From Lentibacter algarum (GTDB taxonomy: Bacteria > Pseudomonadota > Alphaproteobacteria > Rhodobacterales > Rhodobacteraceae), in NCBI RefSeq assembly GCF_040580765.1, contig NZ_CP158687.1:248001-312000 (forward strand): a stretch of DNA of 64,000 bases, given 5' to 3'. Below the pieces are notes generated by a model. It saw nothing but the letters and a program-made list of their open reading frames with translations. It did not search any database and was not told the origin of the DNA. Both the position numbers and the translations under genes were made by a program. Positions 16,737 to 24,701 of this stretch are shown piece after piece (position 1 is the stretch's first letter; each line of letters begins with the position of its first letter).

Positions 16737-17276
16737 ATGAGCAAAGATCGCAGTGAAGAAATCCGCCGCTTTGATGGACCACTGAGAGGGCAGGCGTTGT
16801 TTGCGATTGTCTTTTTGGTGGCCTCTGCTTTGCTCTTGAGCCAACTGGGGAATGAGACCAAATGGGCCAAGGGCACGCAATTCTTTGCTCAGCCGCGCTT
16901 CTGGCCTGCCGTTTCGGTGATTGGCATGGTGCTCTTTGGCGGGCTGCATTTGTGGAAGCTGCCGCGCCGCGGGTTTGAGCGGGTCGATGTCGTCGAGTGG
17001 AAAATCTGGTTTTTCGCAATTGAGTATGTGATTTGGTTTTTGGCTTATGTGATGCTTGTACCCAAGCTTGGCTACTTGCCGATGACCATCGTTCTCATGC
17101 TTACGTTATGCTACCGCCTTGGCTATCGATCGCGCACGATGCTGGGTTCGGCTGTGTTGGTCGCGCTTGCTGTTGTCGTCGTGTTCAAATCTTTCCTTAG
17201 CGTCAAAATTCCGGGTGGGGCGATCTATGAATACCTGCCAGATGCTTTGCGCTCTTTCTTCATTCTGAATTTTTGA
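16737..17276 (+). CDS. tctB: Tripartite tricarboxylate transporter, small membrane subunit (TctB family)
   Basis: A 179-residue protein with four predicted membrane helices: about 20-38 (ALFAIVFLVASALLLSQLG), 58-75 (FWPAVSVIGMVLFGGLHL), 97-115 (FAIEYVIWFLAYVMLVP) and a last pair around residues 120-160. This matches the DUF1468/TctB small subunit, which pairs with TctA in the inner membrane. ATG 16737 has GGGG six bases upstream; the frame opens at a TTG at 16725. TctA starts seven bases after its stop. It is the least conserved member of such transporters, so the call rests on topology and position as much as sequence. Confidence 0.88.
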   Translation: MSKDRSEEIRRFDGPLRGQALFAIVFLVASALLLSQLGNETKWAKGTQFFAQPRFWPAVSVIGMVLFGGLHLWKLPRRGFERVDVVEWKIWFFAIEYVIWFLAYVMLVPKLGYLPMTIVLMLTLCYRLGYRSRTMLGSAVLVALAVVVVFKSFLSVKIPGGAIYEYLPDALRSFFILNF

Positions 17277-17283
17277 GGCGTTT

Positions 17284-18912
17284 ATGGATCTGATACTTTC
17301 AAGTCTTGAAATTCTGGCGCGCTGGGATGTGATGATTGCGCTTTTGGTGGGCTCGATCGGTGGCGTGCTGATCGGGGCGATTCCGGGTGTGGGCCCTGCT
17401 GTTGCGATTGCAATCTTGCTGCCTGCGACCTTCAGTCTGGACCCGATTGTGGGGCTCACGGTGCTCTTGGGGATCTATGGCTCGTCCATGTATGGTGGCT
17501 CGATCCCTGCGATCTTGATCAATACGCCGGGAACAGCGGTGAACGCGCTCACAACCTATGATGGCTACCCTATGACCACGCGAGGCGAGGCGCGGCGTGC
17601 CCTGAGCCTTGCGTACTCCTCAAGCTTTTTTGGGGGTGTGTTCTCTGTCATCTGCCTCGTTTTATTTGCCCCCGTGCTTGCCAAGATTGCGCCGATGTTT
17701 GGCAGCCGCGAGATATTTCTTGCTGCGCTTTTGGGCATCATTCTTGTTGTGGTCGCACATCGGGGCCAAAGCCTGATTGCGGCGGCACTCGCTTGTTTTG
17801 GGATATTCCTGCACACGGTTGGCCTTGAGCCCGTGAAGTATTCCAAGCGGTTTACTTTTGAGCAGTCCTGGCTCTCGTCTGGTGTTGATCTCATCGTCGT
17901 CGTCTTGGGACTCTTCGCAATTTCACAGGCTATTTTCCTGCTGCAAGGGCAGGACGAAAAAATCCGTATGACCAAGCTGCGGGGCGGGTTGTTTCAGGGC
18001 ATGCGGGAGCTGGCGCGGCATCCACGAGTGGCCACGGCTTCCGCCAGCCTCGGCGTCTTGATGGGAATGATCCCAGGCGTTGGAGAATTTACGGCTCAGT
18101 TCCTCAGTTATACATATGCGCAGCGCACCTCAGAACGCCCTGATGACTTTGGTAAAGGCGCAAGTGAAGGCCTGATTGCTGCGGAGACTTCAAACAATGC
18201 AGTGCCTGCGGCAGCGATGGTTCCGCTTTTGGCACTTGGAATTCCGGGGGAGGCGCTGACGGCGATGATGCTGTCGGTGTTTTATGTGCACAATGTCGTG
18301 CCCGGTCCTCAGCTGTTCCAAAATGATATGGACTTTGTTGTAGCGCTTTATCTGGCGCTTCTGATTCTCAATGTGCTCGTGCTGATCTTTTTATTGTTTG
18401 CGACCAACCAACTCATCAAGGTTGTCAAAATCCCCAACCGTTTTTTGGGTGCTTCGATCCTGACGCTGAGTTTTGTTGGCGTCTATAGCCTGCGCAATTC
18501 CTTCACGGACTGTCTCATTGCCGCGTGTTTTGGCATCTTTGGCTTTGTTTTGAAGCGCCTCAACTTGCCTGCAGTGCCGATCGTTCTTGGCATGGTGCTG
18601 GGCGGGATTATGGAAGTGAAACTGCGCGCGGGTATGGCGCGCGTTAAAACGCCTTTTGACTTTATCGACCGCCCTGTGGCGATGATCCTCTTTATTATGA
18701 TCCTCGGAGTGCTGATCCTGCACTTTCGCTACGTGTGGCAGCAACGCAAATTGCTTAAGGAGGCCAAATGGCAAGCCAAGCACAAATCGACGAGCTTCGC
18801 CGCGCAGATGTCGCGCCGCAAAGACTATTTATTGATGGAACGTGGCAAGAGGCTTCGGGAGAAGCGCTCGAAGTATGCTCCCCGATTGACGGACAAAAAC
18901 TCACCACGATAG
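17284..18912 (+). CDS. tctA: Tripartite tricarboxylate transporter, large permease subunit (TctA family)
   Basis: A 542-residue polytopic permease with the family signatures LIGAIPGVGPAVAIAILLPA near the N-terminus, YGSSMYGGSIPAILINTPGT (about residue 63), and the repeat-related MGMIPGVGEFTAQFLSYTYA with GLIAAETSNNAVPAAAMVPL (about 260-315). Around ten to twelve helices are evident. The unusual part is the end. After the last helix (VAMILFIMILGVLILHFRYV) the frame continues for a very basic tail of about 50 residues, and its final 145 bp overlap the next gene in another frame. Most TctA proteins are near 500 residues. Confidence 0.93.
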   Translation: MDLILSSLEILARWDVMIALLVGSIGGVLIGAIPGVGPAVAIAILLPATFSLDPIVGLTVLLGIYGSSMYGGSIPAILINTPGTAVNALTTYDGYPMTTRGEARRALSLAYSSSFFGGVFSVICLVLFAPVLAKIAPMFGSREIFLAALLGIILVVVAHRGQSLIAAALACFGIFLHTVGLEPVKYSKRFTFEQSWLSSGVDLIVVVLGLFAISQAIFLLQGQDEKIRMTKLRGGLFQGMRELARHPRVATASASLGVLMGMIPGVGEFTAQFLSYTYAQRTSERPDDFGKGASEGLIAAETSNNAVPAAAMVPLLALGIPGEALTAMMLSVFYVHNVVPGPQLFQNDMDFVVALYLALLILNVLVLIFLLFATNQLIKVVKIPNRFLGASILTLSFVGVYSLRNSFTDCLIAACFGIFGFVLKRLNLPAVPIVLGMVLGGIMEVKLRAGMARVKTPFDFIDRPVAMILFIMILGVLILHFRYVWQQRKLLKEAKWQAKHKSTSFAAQMSRRKDYLLMERGKRLREKRSKYAPRLTDKNSPR

Positions 18913-20252
18913 AGCGCGCGAGTGCGGCCGATGTGGACCGTGCAGTAGCGGCGGCGCGGCGCGCCTTTGAAGACGGGCGCTGGCGCGATATGCCGCCAGC
19001 AGGCCGCAAAAAAGTTCTGCATAAGATTGCCGATCTTATTGAGCAATACGCTGTCGAACTCACTGTTCTGGGCGTGCGCGACAACGGCACAGAGTTTAAC
19101 ATGGCGCTCAAAGCTGAGGCGGGATCGGCGGCGGGAACATTCCGCTATTATGCCGAGGCTTTGGACAAGATTTATGGCGAGGTGGCGCCGACCGCTCCAG
19201 ACGTTTTGGGCCTAGTACATCACGCGCCTGTGGGCGTTGTGGGCGCGATTGTGCCTTGGAACTTCCCGCTGATGATCGGTGCATGGAAATTAGCGCCTGC
19301 ACTTGCGATGGGGAACTCTGTGGTGCTGAAGCCCGCCGAAACGGCTTCGCTCTCACTTCTCAAACTGGCAGGAATTTGCGCCGAGGCGGGGCTGCCAGAC
19401 GGGGTTTTGAATGTGGTCACAGGGCAGGGCGCTGTAGCGGGTGAGGCGCTGGCGCTGAGCTACGATGTGGACGCCTTGGTGTTCACGGGCTCTGGCGGCG
19501 TGGGGCGGCGCTTGCTGGAATATTCAGCGCGCTCCAATCTCAAACGCGTCTATCTGGAGCTTGGTGGCAAGTCGCCTAATATCGTTTTTGCCGATGCGCC
19601 TGATCTTGCGAAAGCCGCCAAGGTTTCGGCGATGGGGATTTTCCGCAATTCGGGGCAGGTCTGTGTAGCTGGTTCGCGGCTCTTGGTTGAGCGCGCAGTG
19701 CATGATGAGTTTGTTGCACTGATGGCGGCGGAAGCGGAAAAGCTCAAGGTGGGCGATCCGCTTGATCTTGAAACACAGATTGGCGCGGTGAACTCCATCC
19801 CGCAGCTTGAGGGCAACCTTGGCTTTGTGGAAAAGGCGCTGGCCGAGGGCGCGGAGGCAGTCACCGGCGGCGGACGGATACTGCAGGAAACAGGCGGATA
19901 CTATATGGCGCCGACGATCCTGACGGGCGTTGAGCGTGGGCACAACGTGTTTCAAAATGAGGTCTTTGGCCCCGTCCTATCGGTGACGGCTTTTGACAGT
20001 GATGATGAAGCTGTGGGGCTTGCCAACGCGACAGATTATGGCCTTTCGGCGGGTGTGTGGACCTCTAACCTTAGTCGTGCGCACCGCATGGTGCATGGCA
20101 TTCGTGCGGGGATCGTTCATGTGAACACCTATGGTGGATCGGACAACACTGTGCCGCTGGGTGGTGTGAAGCAGTCCGGAAATGGGCATGATAAGTCACT
20201 TCATGCGATTGAAAAATATGTCGATCTGAAGACGGCTTGGATTCAGCTTTGA
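18768..20252 (+). CDS. Aldehyde dehydrogenase family protein (NAD(P)-dependent)
   Basis: A 494-residue ALDH expected to oxidise an aldehyde to its acid in the cytosol. Motifs are VPWNFPLMIGAWKLAPALA (cofactor and Asn), FTGSGGVGRRLLEYS, the catalytic glutamate in LELGGKSPNIVFADAP and the nucleophile in FRNSGQVCVAGSRLLVE, plus EVFGPVLSV and the closing GGVKQSGNGHDKSLHAIEKY. The last block resembles the gamma-glutamyl-gamma-aminobutyraldehyde/PuuC-like group. An AAGGAGG ribosome site precedes ATG 18768, and the family N-terminus RLFIDGTWQEA confirms the start although it lies inside tctA. It probably handles the aldehyde made by transamination of the imported substrate (inference). Confidence 0.94.
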   Translation: MASQAQIDELRRADVAPQRLFIDGTWQEASGEALEVCSPIDGQKLTTIERASAADVDRAVAAARRAFEDGRWRDMPPAGRKKVLHKIADLIEQYAVELTVLGVRDNGTEFNMALKAEAGSAAGTFRYYAEALDKIYGEVAPTAPDVLGLVHHAPVGVVGAIVPWNFPLMIGAWKLAPALAMGNSVVLKPAETASLSLLKLAGICAEAGLPDGVLNVVTGQGAVAGEALALSYDVDALVFTGSGGVGRRLLEYSARSNLKRVYLELGGKSPNIVFADAPDLAKAAKVSAMGIFRNSGQVCVAGSRLLVERAVHDEFVALMAAEAEKLKVGDPLDLETQIGAVNSIPQLEGNLGFVEKALAEGAEAVTGGGRILQETGGYYMAPTILTGVERGHNVFQNEVFGPVLSVTAFDSDDEAVGLANATDYGLSAGVWTSNLSRAHRMVHGIRAGIVHVNTYGGSDNTVPLGGVKQSGNGHDKSLHAIEKYVDLKTAWIQL

Positions 20253-21184
20253 GCTTGGCGGGCGCGGCAAAAGCGGCGGCGGTTTGGGGGTTTGAAAGCC
20301 CTCGGATCACGCTGGCTGCGGCGCGCGAGAATGTGGTTTATCGTCTGGACGCGGGCGAGATTTATGCGCTTCGCATGCACCGTGTGGGCTATCGCAGTGC
20401 AGAAGAGCTGCGCCATGAACTTGCGTGGATTGGGGCGATGGCGGAGGCAGGCTTGCCTGTGCCGCGGCCTGTTGCCTTGCCATCGGGGGCGCTTGTCACC
20501 GAGGTTGAAGGCCAACTTGTGAGTGTGGTCACTTGGCTCGGCGGCGCGCCGCTTGGCGCGCCTGGCGAAATGAAAAATGTACGTGACAGGCCTGCGTTTT
20601 GCCGAAAGCTCGGGGAAGCAATGGCGGCGTTGCATGAAGCGTGCGATGCGTGGCCGCCAGCGAAGGGGTTTGCCCGTCCTGCGTGGGACCGCGCTGGGCT
20701 TTTGGGGGATGCGCCCTTATGGGGGAGATTTTGGGAGCATCCTGATTTTAACGCGGTTGAGCGCGACTTGCTGATGGCTGCGCGCGCGCAGGCAGACAAG
20801 GACTTGGCCGCGCTTGAGGGTGCGCTTGACTATGGTCTCATTCATGCGGACCTCGTGGGGCAAAATGTCATGTGGGACGGGGTCAATGTGGGCCTGATTG
20901 ATTTCGATGACGGGGGCTACGGCTTTCGCGTTTTTGAGCTCGCGACATTTCTTTTGCGGTATATGGATGAGCCTGATTACCCCGAATTGCGCGTGGCTCT
21001 TTGTGAGGGATACGGGGTGCGCGCAGCGATTGACCCGCAAGAGTTGCATCTATTTTTGATGCTGCGCGCCTTTACTTATCCGGGCTGGTTTATGGACCGC
21101 TCGGATGAGCCAAACACGGCTGCGCGTGCGGCGCGGGCCAATGCAACTGCGCTCAAGCTGGCGCAAGCGTTTATGGAGAGATGA
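20249..21184 (+). CDS. Phosphotransferase, aminoglycoside phosphotransferase (APH)-fold kinase
   Basis: A kinase-fold protein of about 311 residues. The catalytic loop is GLIHADLVGQNVMWDG (catalytic Asp and Mg-binding Asn) and the DFG-equivalent is GLIDFDDGGYGFRVFELATF. The N-lobe has ARENVVYRL and IYALRMHRVGYRSAEELRHE, where the lysine of most kinases is replaced by arginine (ALRMHR). Relatives include homoserine, choline and hydroxylysine kinases, so the acceptor is probably an amino acid or amino alcohol. The start is uncertain. TTG 20249 overlaps the ALDH stop as TTGA; TTG 20237 or 20255 are alternatives, and no ATG is available. It is cotranscribed with the ALDH and the Tm-1-like gene. 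Confidence 0.85.
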   Translation: MSLAGAAKAAAVWGFESPRITLAAARENVVYRLDAGEIYALRMHRVGYRSAEELRHELAWIGAMAEAGLPVPRPVALPSGALVTEVEGQLVSVVTWLGGAPLGAPGEMKNVRDRPAFCRKLGEAMAALHEACDAWPPAKGFARPAWDRAGLLGDAPLWGRFWEHPDFNAVERDLLMAARAQADKDLAALEGALDYGLIHADLVGQNVMWDGVNVGLIDFDDGGYGFRVFELATFLLRYMDEPDYPELRVALCEGYGVRAAIDPQELHLFLMLRAFTYPGWFMDRSDEPNTAARAARANATALKLAQAFMER

Positions 21185-21185
21185 G

Positions 21186-22421
21186 ATGAGCCAACACAAA
21201 ACGATCCTTATTGTAGGCACGTATGACACCAAAGATGATGAGCTTGGCTATCTGGCAAGTGTGATCCTTGCGCAAGGTGGACGCGTGGCCACGATGGATG
21301 TGAGCGTTTTGGGCGAGCCTTCAAAGCCGACAGATTACTCCAAGCATGAGGTGGCCGAAGCGGGCGGAAGCTCCATCAAGGCCGCGATTGACGGGGGTGA
21401 CGAAAACATTGCGATGCAGATCATGGCGGATGGAGCCTCGGCGCTTGCCCTTAAGCTGTACCGCGAGGGAAAATTCGACGGTGTGATAGTGCTGGGCGGC
21501 TCTATGGGCACCGATCTTGCGCTTGATCTTTGCGCGGCGCTTCCGTTGGGGGTCCCGAAGTATGTTGTTTCGACAGTCTCCTTCTCTGCGATGCTGCCGC
21601 CTGATCGGCTTGCGCCTGATATTCAGATGATCCTTTGGGGGGGCGGGCTTTACGGGCTGAACTCTGTCTGCAAGTCATCTCTCAGCCAAGCTGCTGGTGC
21701 TGTGCTTGGGGCAGCGCGGGCTGTGGAAGCGCCGAACTGGGACAAGCCGCTGATTGGCATGACGTCTTTTGGCAAGACCGTGCTGCGCTATATGGTGGCT
21801 CTTAAGCCTGCGCTTGAAGAGCGCGGGTTTGAAGTTGCTGTGTTTCATGCGACTGGCATGGGTGGGCGTGCCTTTGAAGGGCTGGCCGCTGAGGGCGCTT
21901 TTGCCGCTGTTATGGATTTTGCACCGCAGGAAGTGACCAACCATCATTTTGGCTCAAACATTACCGCAGGCGCGGACCGTATGACCAACGCGGGGCGCAA
22001 AGGTATTCCACAGATGATTGCGCCAGGCTGTTATGATCTTGTTGATTTTGTCGGCTGGCAAGAGCCGCCTGCAAGGCTGGCGGGATATGAAACGCATGCG
22101 CACAATCGCTTGCTCAGTTCGGCGATGATCTCTGCGGAAGATCGTGGCGAAGTGGCTCAAGTCATCTGCAGCAAGCTTGCGCAAGCGACAGGTACAACTG
22201 AGGTTTTTCTGCCGCTTCAAGGCTGCAATGAGTGGGATCGTGAGGGGGCTCCTTTGCATGATGCCGAAGGCCTGCACCTTTTCATGGACGCGCTGCGCCA
22301 GCATATGCCCGGCAACGTTTCGGCGCAGGAGCTGGACTGTCATATCAACGATGCGGATTTTGCCGAAGCTGTGTTGGCTACCTTTGATAAATGGCTCGCA
22401 GAGGGCGTTGTGACGCGCTAA
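21186..22421 (+). CDS. Tm-1-like ATP-binding domain protein (UPF0261 family)
   Basis: A 411-residue protein beginning [20 protein letters not shown], the hallmark of the UPF0261/Tm-1 N-terminal domain. It continues with [38 protein letters not shown], the catalytic-looking [27 protein letters not shown] and [14 protein letters not shown]. The plant homologue Tm-1 binds ATP and inhibits tobamovirus replication; the bacterial function is unknown. In many bacteria the gene is paired with one for a TIM-barrel PEP-hydrolase-like protein, but none is adjacent here. ATG 21186 lies one base after the kinase stop, with GAGAG just upstream. It ends the operon begun at tctC. Confidence 0.88.
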   Translation: MSQHKTILIVGTYDTKDDELGYLASVILAQGGRVATMDVSVLGEPSKPTDYSKHEVAEAGGSSIKAAIDGGDENIAMQIMADGASALALKLYREGKFDGVIVLGGSMGTDLALDLCAALPLGVPKYVVSTVSFSAMLPPDRLAPDIQMILWGGGLYGLNSVCKSSLSQAAGAVLGAARAVEAPNWDKPLIGMTSFGKTVLRYMVALKPALEERGFEVAVFHATGMGGRAFEGLAAEGAFAAVMDFAPQEVTNHHFGSNITAGADRMTNAGRKGIPQMIAPGCYDLVDFVGWQEPPARLAGYETHAHNRLLSSAMISAEDRGEVAQVICSKLAQATGTTEVFLPLQGCNEWDREGAPLHDAEGLHLFMDALRQHMPGNVSAQELDCHINDADFAEAVLATFDKWLAEGVVTR

Positions 22422-22431
22422 TCTTGCGCGC

Positions 22432-23166
22432 ATGGAATGGCGTGACACTGGAATTTTGCTGGCCGTGCGGCCTCATGGCGAAAGTAGCGCCATTCTTGAC
22501 GTGCTCACGCCTGAACGCGGGTTACATGCCGGTGTTGTGCGTGGTGGCGCAAGCCGTAAGATGGCCCCGATTTTACAGCCAGGTGCGCAGCTTGACCTGA
22601 TGTGGCGCGCACGGCTTGAAGAGCATATTGGCAGTTTTACAGTAGAGCTCATGCGCTCGCGCTCGGCACAGGTTCTGGGATCGCGTCTCGCTCTGGCGGG
22701 GCTCAATACCGTCACTGCTTTGCTGCGCTATGCTTTGCCTGAGCGGGAGGTACATTTGCCGCTCTACCAGCGCACCGAGGCTTTAATGGACCTGCTGGGG
22801 CAGGACGATATCTGGCCTCTGGCCTACCTCAAATGGGAGGTGGCGTTGCTGGAAGAGCTTGGCTTTGGGCTTGATCTGAAATGTTGTGCGGTTACAGGGG
22901 CAGAAGAAGGTCTTGCTTATGTTTCGCCCAAGACAGGACGTGCTGTCACAGCAGAGGGCGCGGGCGCATGGGCAAGCAAGCTTCTAGAGCTACCGCCTGT
23001 GCTTTTGGGAGAAGGTGATGCCGAGGATGAGGACGTGGCGGCAGGCTTGAGGCTGACTGGGTATTTTCTAGCCGAGCATCTTGCGCCAGAGCTGGGCACA
23101 AAGCCGCTTCCTGATGCGCGCGCGCGGTTTGTGAACGTGTTTGAACGCCGGATCACTCAGCCTTAA
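22432..23166 (+). CDS. recO: DNA repair protein RecO
   Basis: RecO anneals single strands and, with RecR, loads RecA on SSB-coated gaps. The 244-residue protein has the OB-fold N-terminus ([40 protein letters not shown]) and the helical C-terminal part ([40 protein letters not shown]). The zinc-binding cysteines typical of many RecO proteins are reduced to KCCAVTG. Only ten bases separate it from the Tm-1-like gene, but no functional link is expected. Its end overlaps the convergent META-domain gene by 14 bp. Confidence 0.93.
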   Translation: MEWRDTGILLAVRPHGESSAILDVLTPERGLHAGVVRGGASRKMAPILQPGAQLDLMWRARLEEHIGSFTVELMRSRSAQVLGSRLALAGLNTVTALLRYALPEREVHLPLYQRTEALMDLLGQDDIWPLAYLKWEVALLEELGFGLDLKCCAVTGAEEGLAYVSPKTGRAVTAEGAGAWASKLLELPPVLLGEGDAEDEDVAAGLRLTGYFLAEHLAPELGTKPLPDARARFVNVFERRITQP

Positions 23167-23554
23167 AGACCATCTCCCGGCCCTTGTCATTGCTGAGCAA
23201 AAGCGTGTCGCCCAAAACTTCAGACAGGGTCATTTCTGCGAGTGCGGCAAAGAAGAGGTTTTCCGCAGCCAAATTAGCGCAGGCCATTTTGGTTGCGCCG
23301 ATCTGGCCTGCGTCAAACCACGGGTAGGGCACATTCATTGTGCCAAAGTAGCGGTTGCAGGGTGCTGTGCCGGCAAGCTTGCCTTTATCTGGGAAGCTCA
23401 GTGTTGCGCGGGCTGGGAAGGCGGCGCCGTCGATTTCTTGCAAGAGCCATATTTTTTCAGCTCCGCCATAGGCGCGAACTGTTTCGTCAGCTTGGCAGGC
23501 GGGGAGAGTTGCCAGTGTGGCGCAGAAGGCGATGGCGAAGAGGGCGCGCTTCAT
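23153..23554 (-). CDS. META domain-containing lipoprotein
   Basis: A 133-residue protein with a lipoprotein signal peptide ([20 protein letters not shown], cysteine at 20) and a META domain similar to Hsl[36 protein letters not shown], and [20 protein letters not shown]. The paired cysteines of [10 protein letters not shown] and KMACAN are family features. In E. coli HslJ is linked to heat and novobiocin tolerance, but the biochemical function is not known. ATG 23554 is chosen because it starts the signal peptide; the frame continues upstream into the TetR gene. It lies five bases after the TetR stop. Confidence 0.88.
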   Translation of the reverse strand: MKRALFAIAFCATLATLPACQADETVRAYGGAEKIWLLQEIDGAAFPARATLSFPDKGKLAGTAPCNRYFGTMNVPYPWFDAGQIGATKMACANLAAENLFFAALAEMTLSEVLGDTLLLSNDKGREMVFKAE

Positions 23555-23559
23555 CCGCT

Positions 23560-24090
23560 TCACCTCAGTGCCAAGATCAAGTCGACAAGGGTATCCAGCG
23601 TGGATTTTGATTTGGCTTGGGCGCTTATCGGCAGCAGCTGCTGCCCAATCGCTGCTGCATAGAGTGCTTGAGCGATGTCGGGGTTGCTGACACCCGCGCG
23701 TTTGAGCAGCGCGGCGAGGTACTTCTGTCTTGCGCTGTCGATTTCGGCAAGTGCTTGGGCGACGGGTGGCGCAGATTGTGCCCAGGCCCGTATGGCCGGC
23801 GTCGTGCCCGAAGGGTCTGCCACAAGGTGAACGAATTTTTGCAGCGCTGTATGTGGAGAACTCTGGGATTCTATTTCTGCGATGAGCCCTGTCAGGGCCT
23901 CGTCTTCCCAATGCGCAAGCATATATTTGTGAAAGGCGGGCACATCTCGGAAGTGCCAGTAGAACGAGCCTTTGGTTGTGTTGAGTGCACGTGCGAGAGG
24001 CTCGGCTTTGAGGGCCGAAGGACCATTGGCTTGAAGCGCTGAAAAGCCAGCGCTGATCCAGTCTTGCTTGCTGAGACGTGCTTGGGTCAT
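23560..24090 (-). CDS. TetR/AcrR family transcriptional regulator
   Basis: A 176-residue repressor-type protein. The N-terminal helix-turn-helix (WISAGFSALQANGPSALKAE, then ARALNTTKGSFYWHFRDVPA, residues 11-50) is classical TetR. The ligand-binding part is short and contains HTALQKFVHLVADPSG and AIRAWAQSAPPVAQALAEID, as in the AcrR-type regulators with a TetR_C_33-like tail. The likely target is its own promoter and the META lipoprotein gene immediately downstream. No efflux pump is adjacent, so the inducer is unknown. Confidence 0.9.
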   Translation of the reverse strand: MTQARLSKQDWISAGFSALQANGPSALKAEPLARALNTTKGSFYWHFRDVPAFHKYMLAHWEDEALTGLIAEIESQSSPHTALQKFVHLVADPSGTTPAIRAWAQSAPPVAQALAEIDSARQKYLAALLKRAGVSNPDIAQALYAAAIGQQLLPISAQAKSKSTLDTLVDLILALR

Positions 24091-24137
24091 GGCTTGAAGG
24101 TACGTGAGCGTATGGTCGCTCGCAAGAGGTTTACGAC

Positions 24138-24701
24138 TTAGGTGTTGCCGTCGTTGCCAGCTCCTGCGCCCTTTGCGCGGCTGGCCTCTGTTTCGGGGGC
24201 GTAGGTTCGCTGACAGAAGGCATCAAGTGCTGCATATGTATCGCGGGAACAGGTGGCTCTCCAAACCAGATCTGCGTTTGGCGCTGTCGCGGATTGAAGG
24301 CTCAGATCGCTATCCTGTAGCGCGGGATGGATGACATGCAGTCCGCCATCGAGCGTTGCGAGCCCCTCAAAGACTGCGCCTCGCAGGAGGAGGGCTGTGC
24401 CTTGAGCTTCTGCAAGGGGGCTCAGAAAAGGGAGGAGCAACATTGGTGTGTGGCACGTCGCCAAGGAGGGCGATGCGCCATCGACCAATTGGCATCCCAG
24501 TTTGATTGGGCAGGAACTGTCTTGCGTCTCTCCCGCCTCGCGCGCGGTGAGATATGCGAGAAGTGCCTCTGCCCCTGCGAGGCCTGCGGCGGATAAGCGA
24601 CGCACCGCTTGGCCTGCTTCCTCCGCCTCGCCGAAAGAAAACCCTGCACCGCGCGCGGCTTTGCGGCAGTGACTTTCGATTTCGCCCATAGAATAGCTCA
24701 T
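24138..24701 (-). CDS. DUF3726 domain-containing protein
   Basis: A 187-residue soluble protein beginning MSYSMGEIESHCRKAARGAG, followed by FSFGEAEEAGQAVRRLSAAG, the start of the DUF3726 family. The C-terminal part has VWRATCSRDTYAALDAFCQR TYAPETEASR-type sequence. I know no function for the family. No signal peptide or membrane helix is visible. Its ATG overlaps the stop of the 555-residue gene by four bases, so it is the last member of a four-gene coupled operon with an aldehyde dehydrogenase and an M19 dipeptidase-like protein. Confidence 0.82.
   Translation of the reverse strand: MSYSMGEIESHCRKAARGAGFSFGEAEEAGQAVRRLSAAGLAGAEALLAYLTAREAGETQDSSCPIKLGCQLVDGASPSLATCHTPMLLLPFLSPLAEAQGTALLLRGAVFEGLATLDGGLHVIHPALQDSDLSLQSATAPNADLVWRATCSRDTYAALDAFCQRTYAPETEASRAKGAGAGNDGNT

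Noticed and set aside
15915..16949. Minus-strand open frame opposite tctC and tctB (344 codons)
   Set aside because: It covers two genes and the hairpin between them; no protein family is recognisable.
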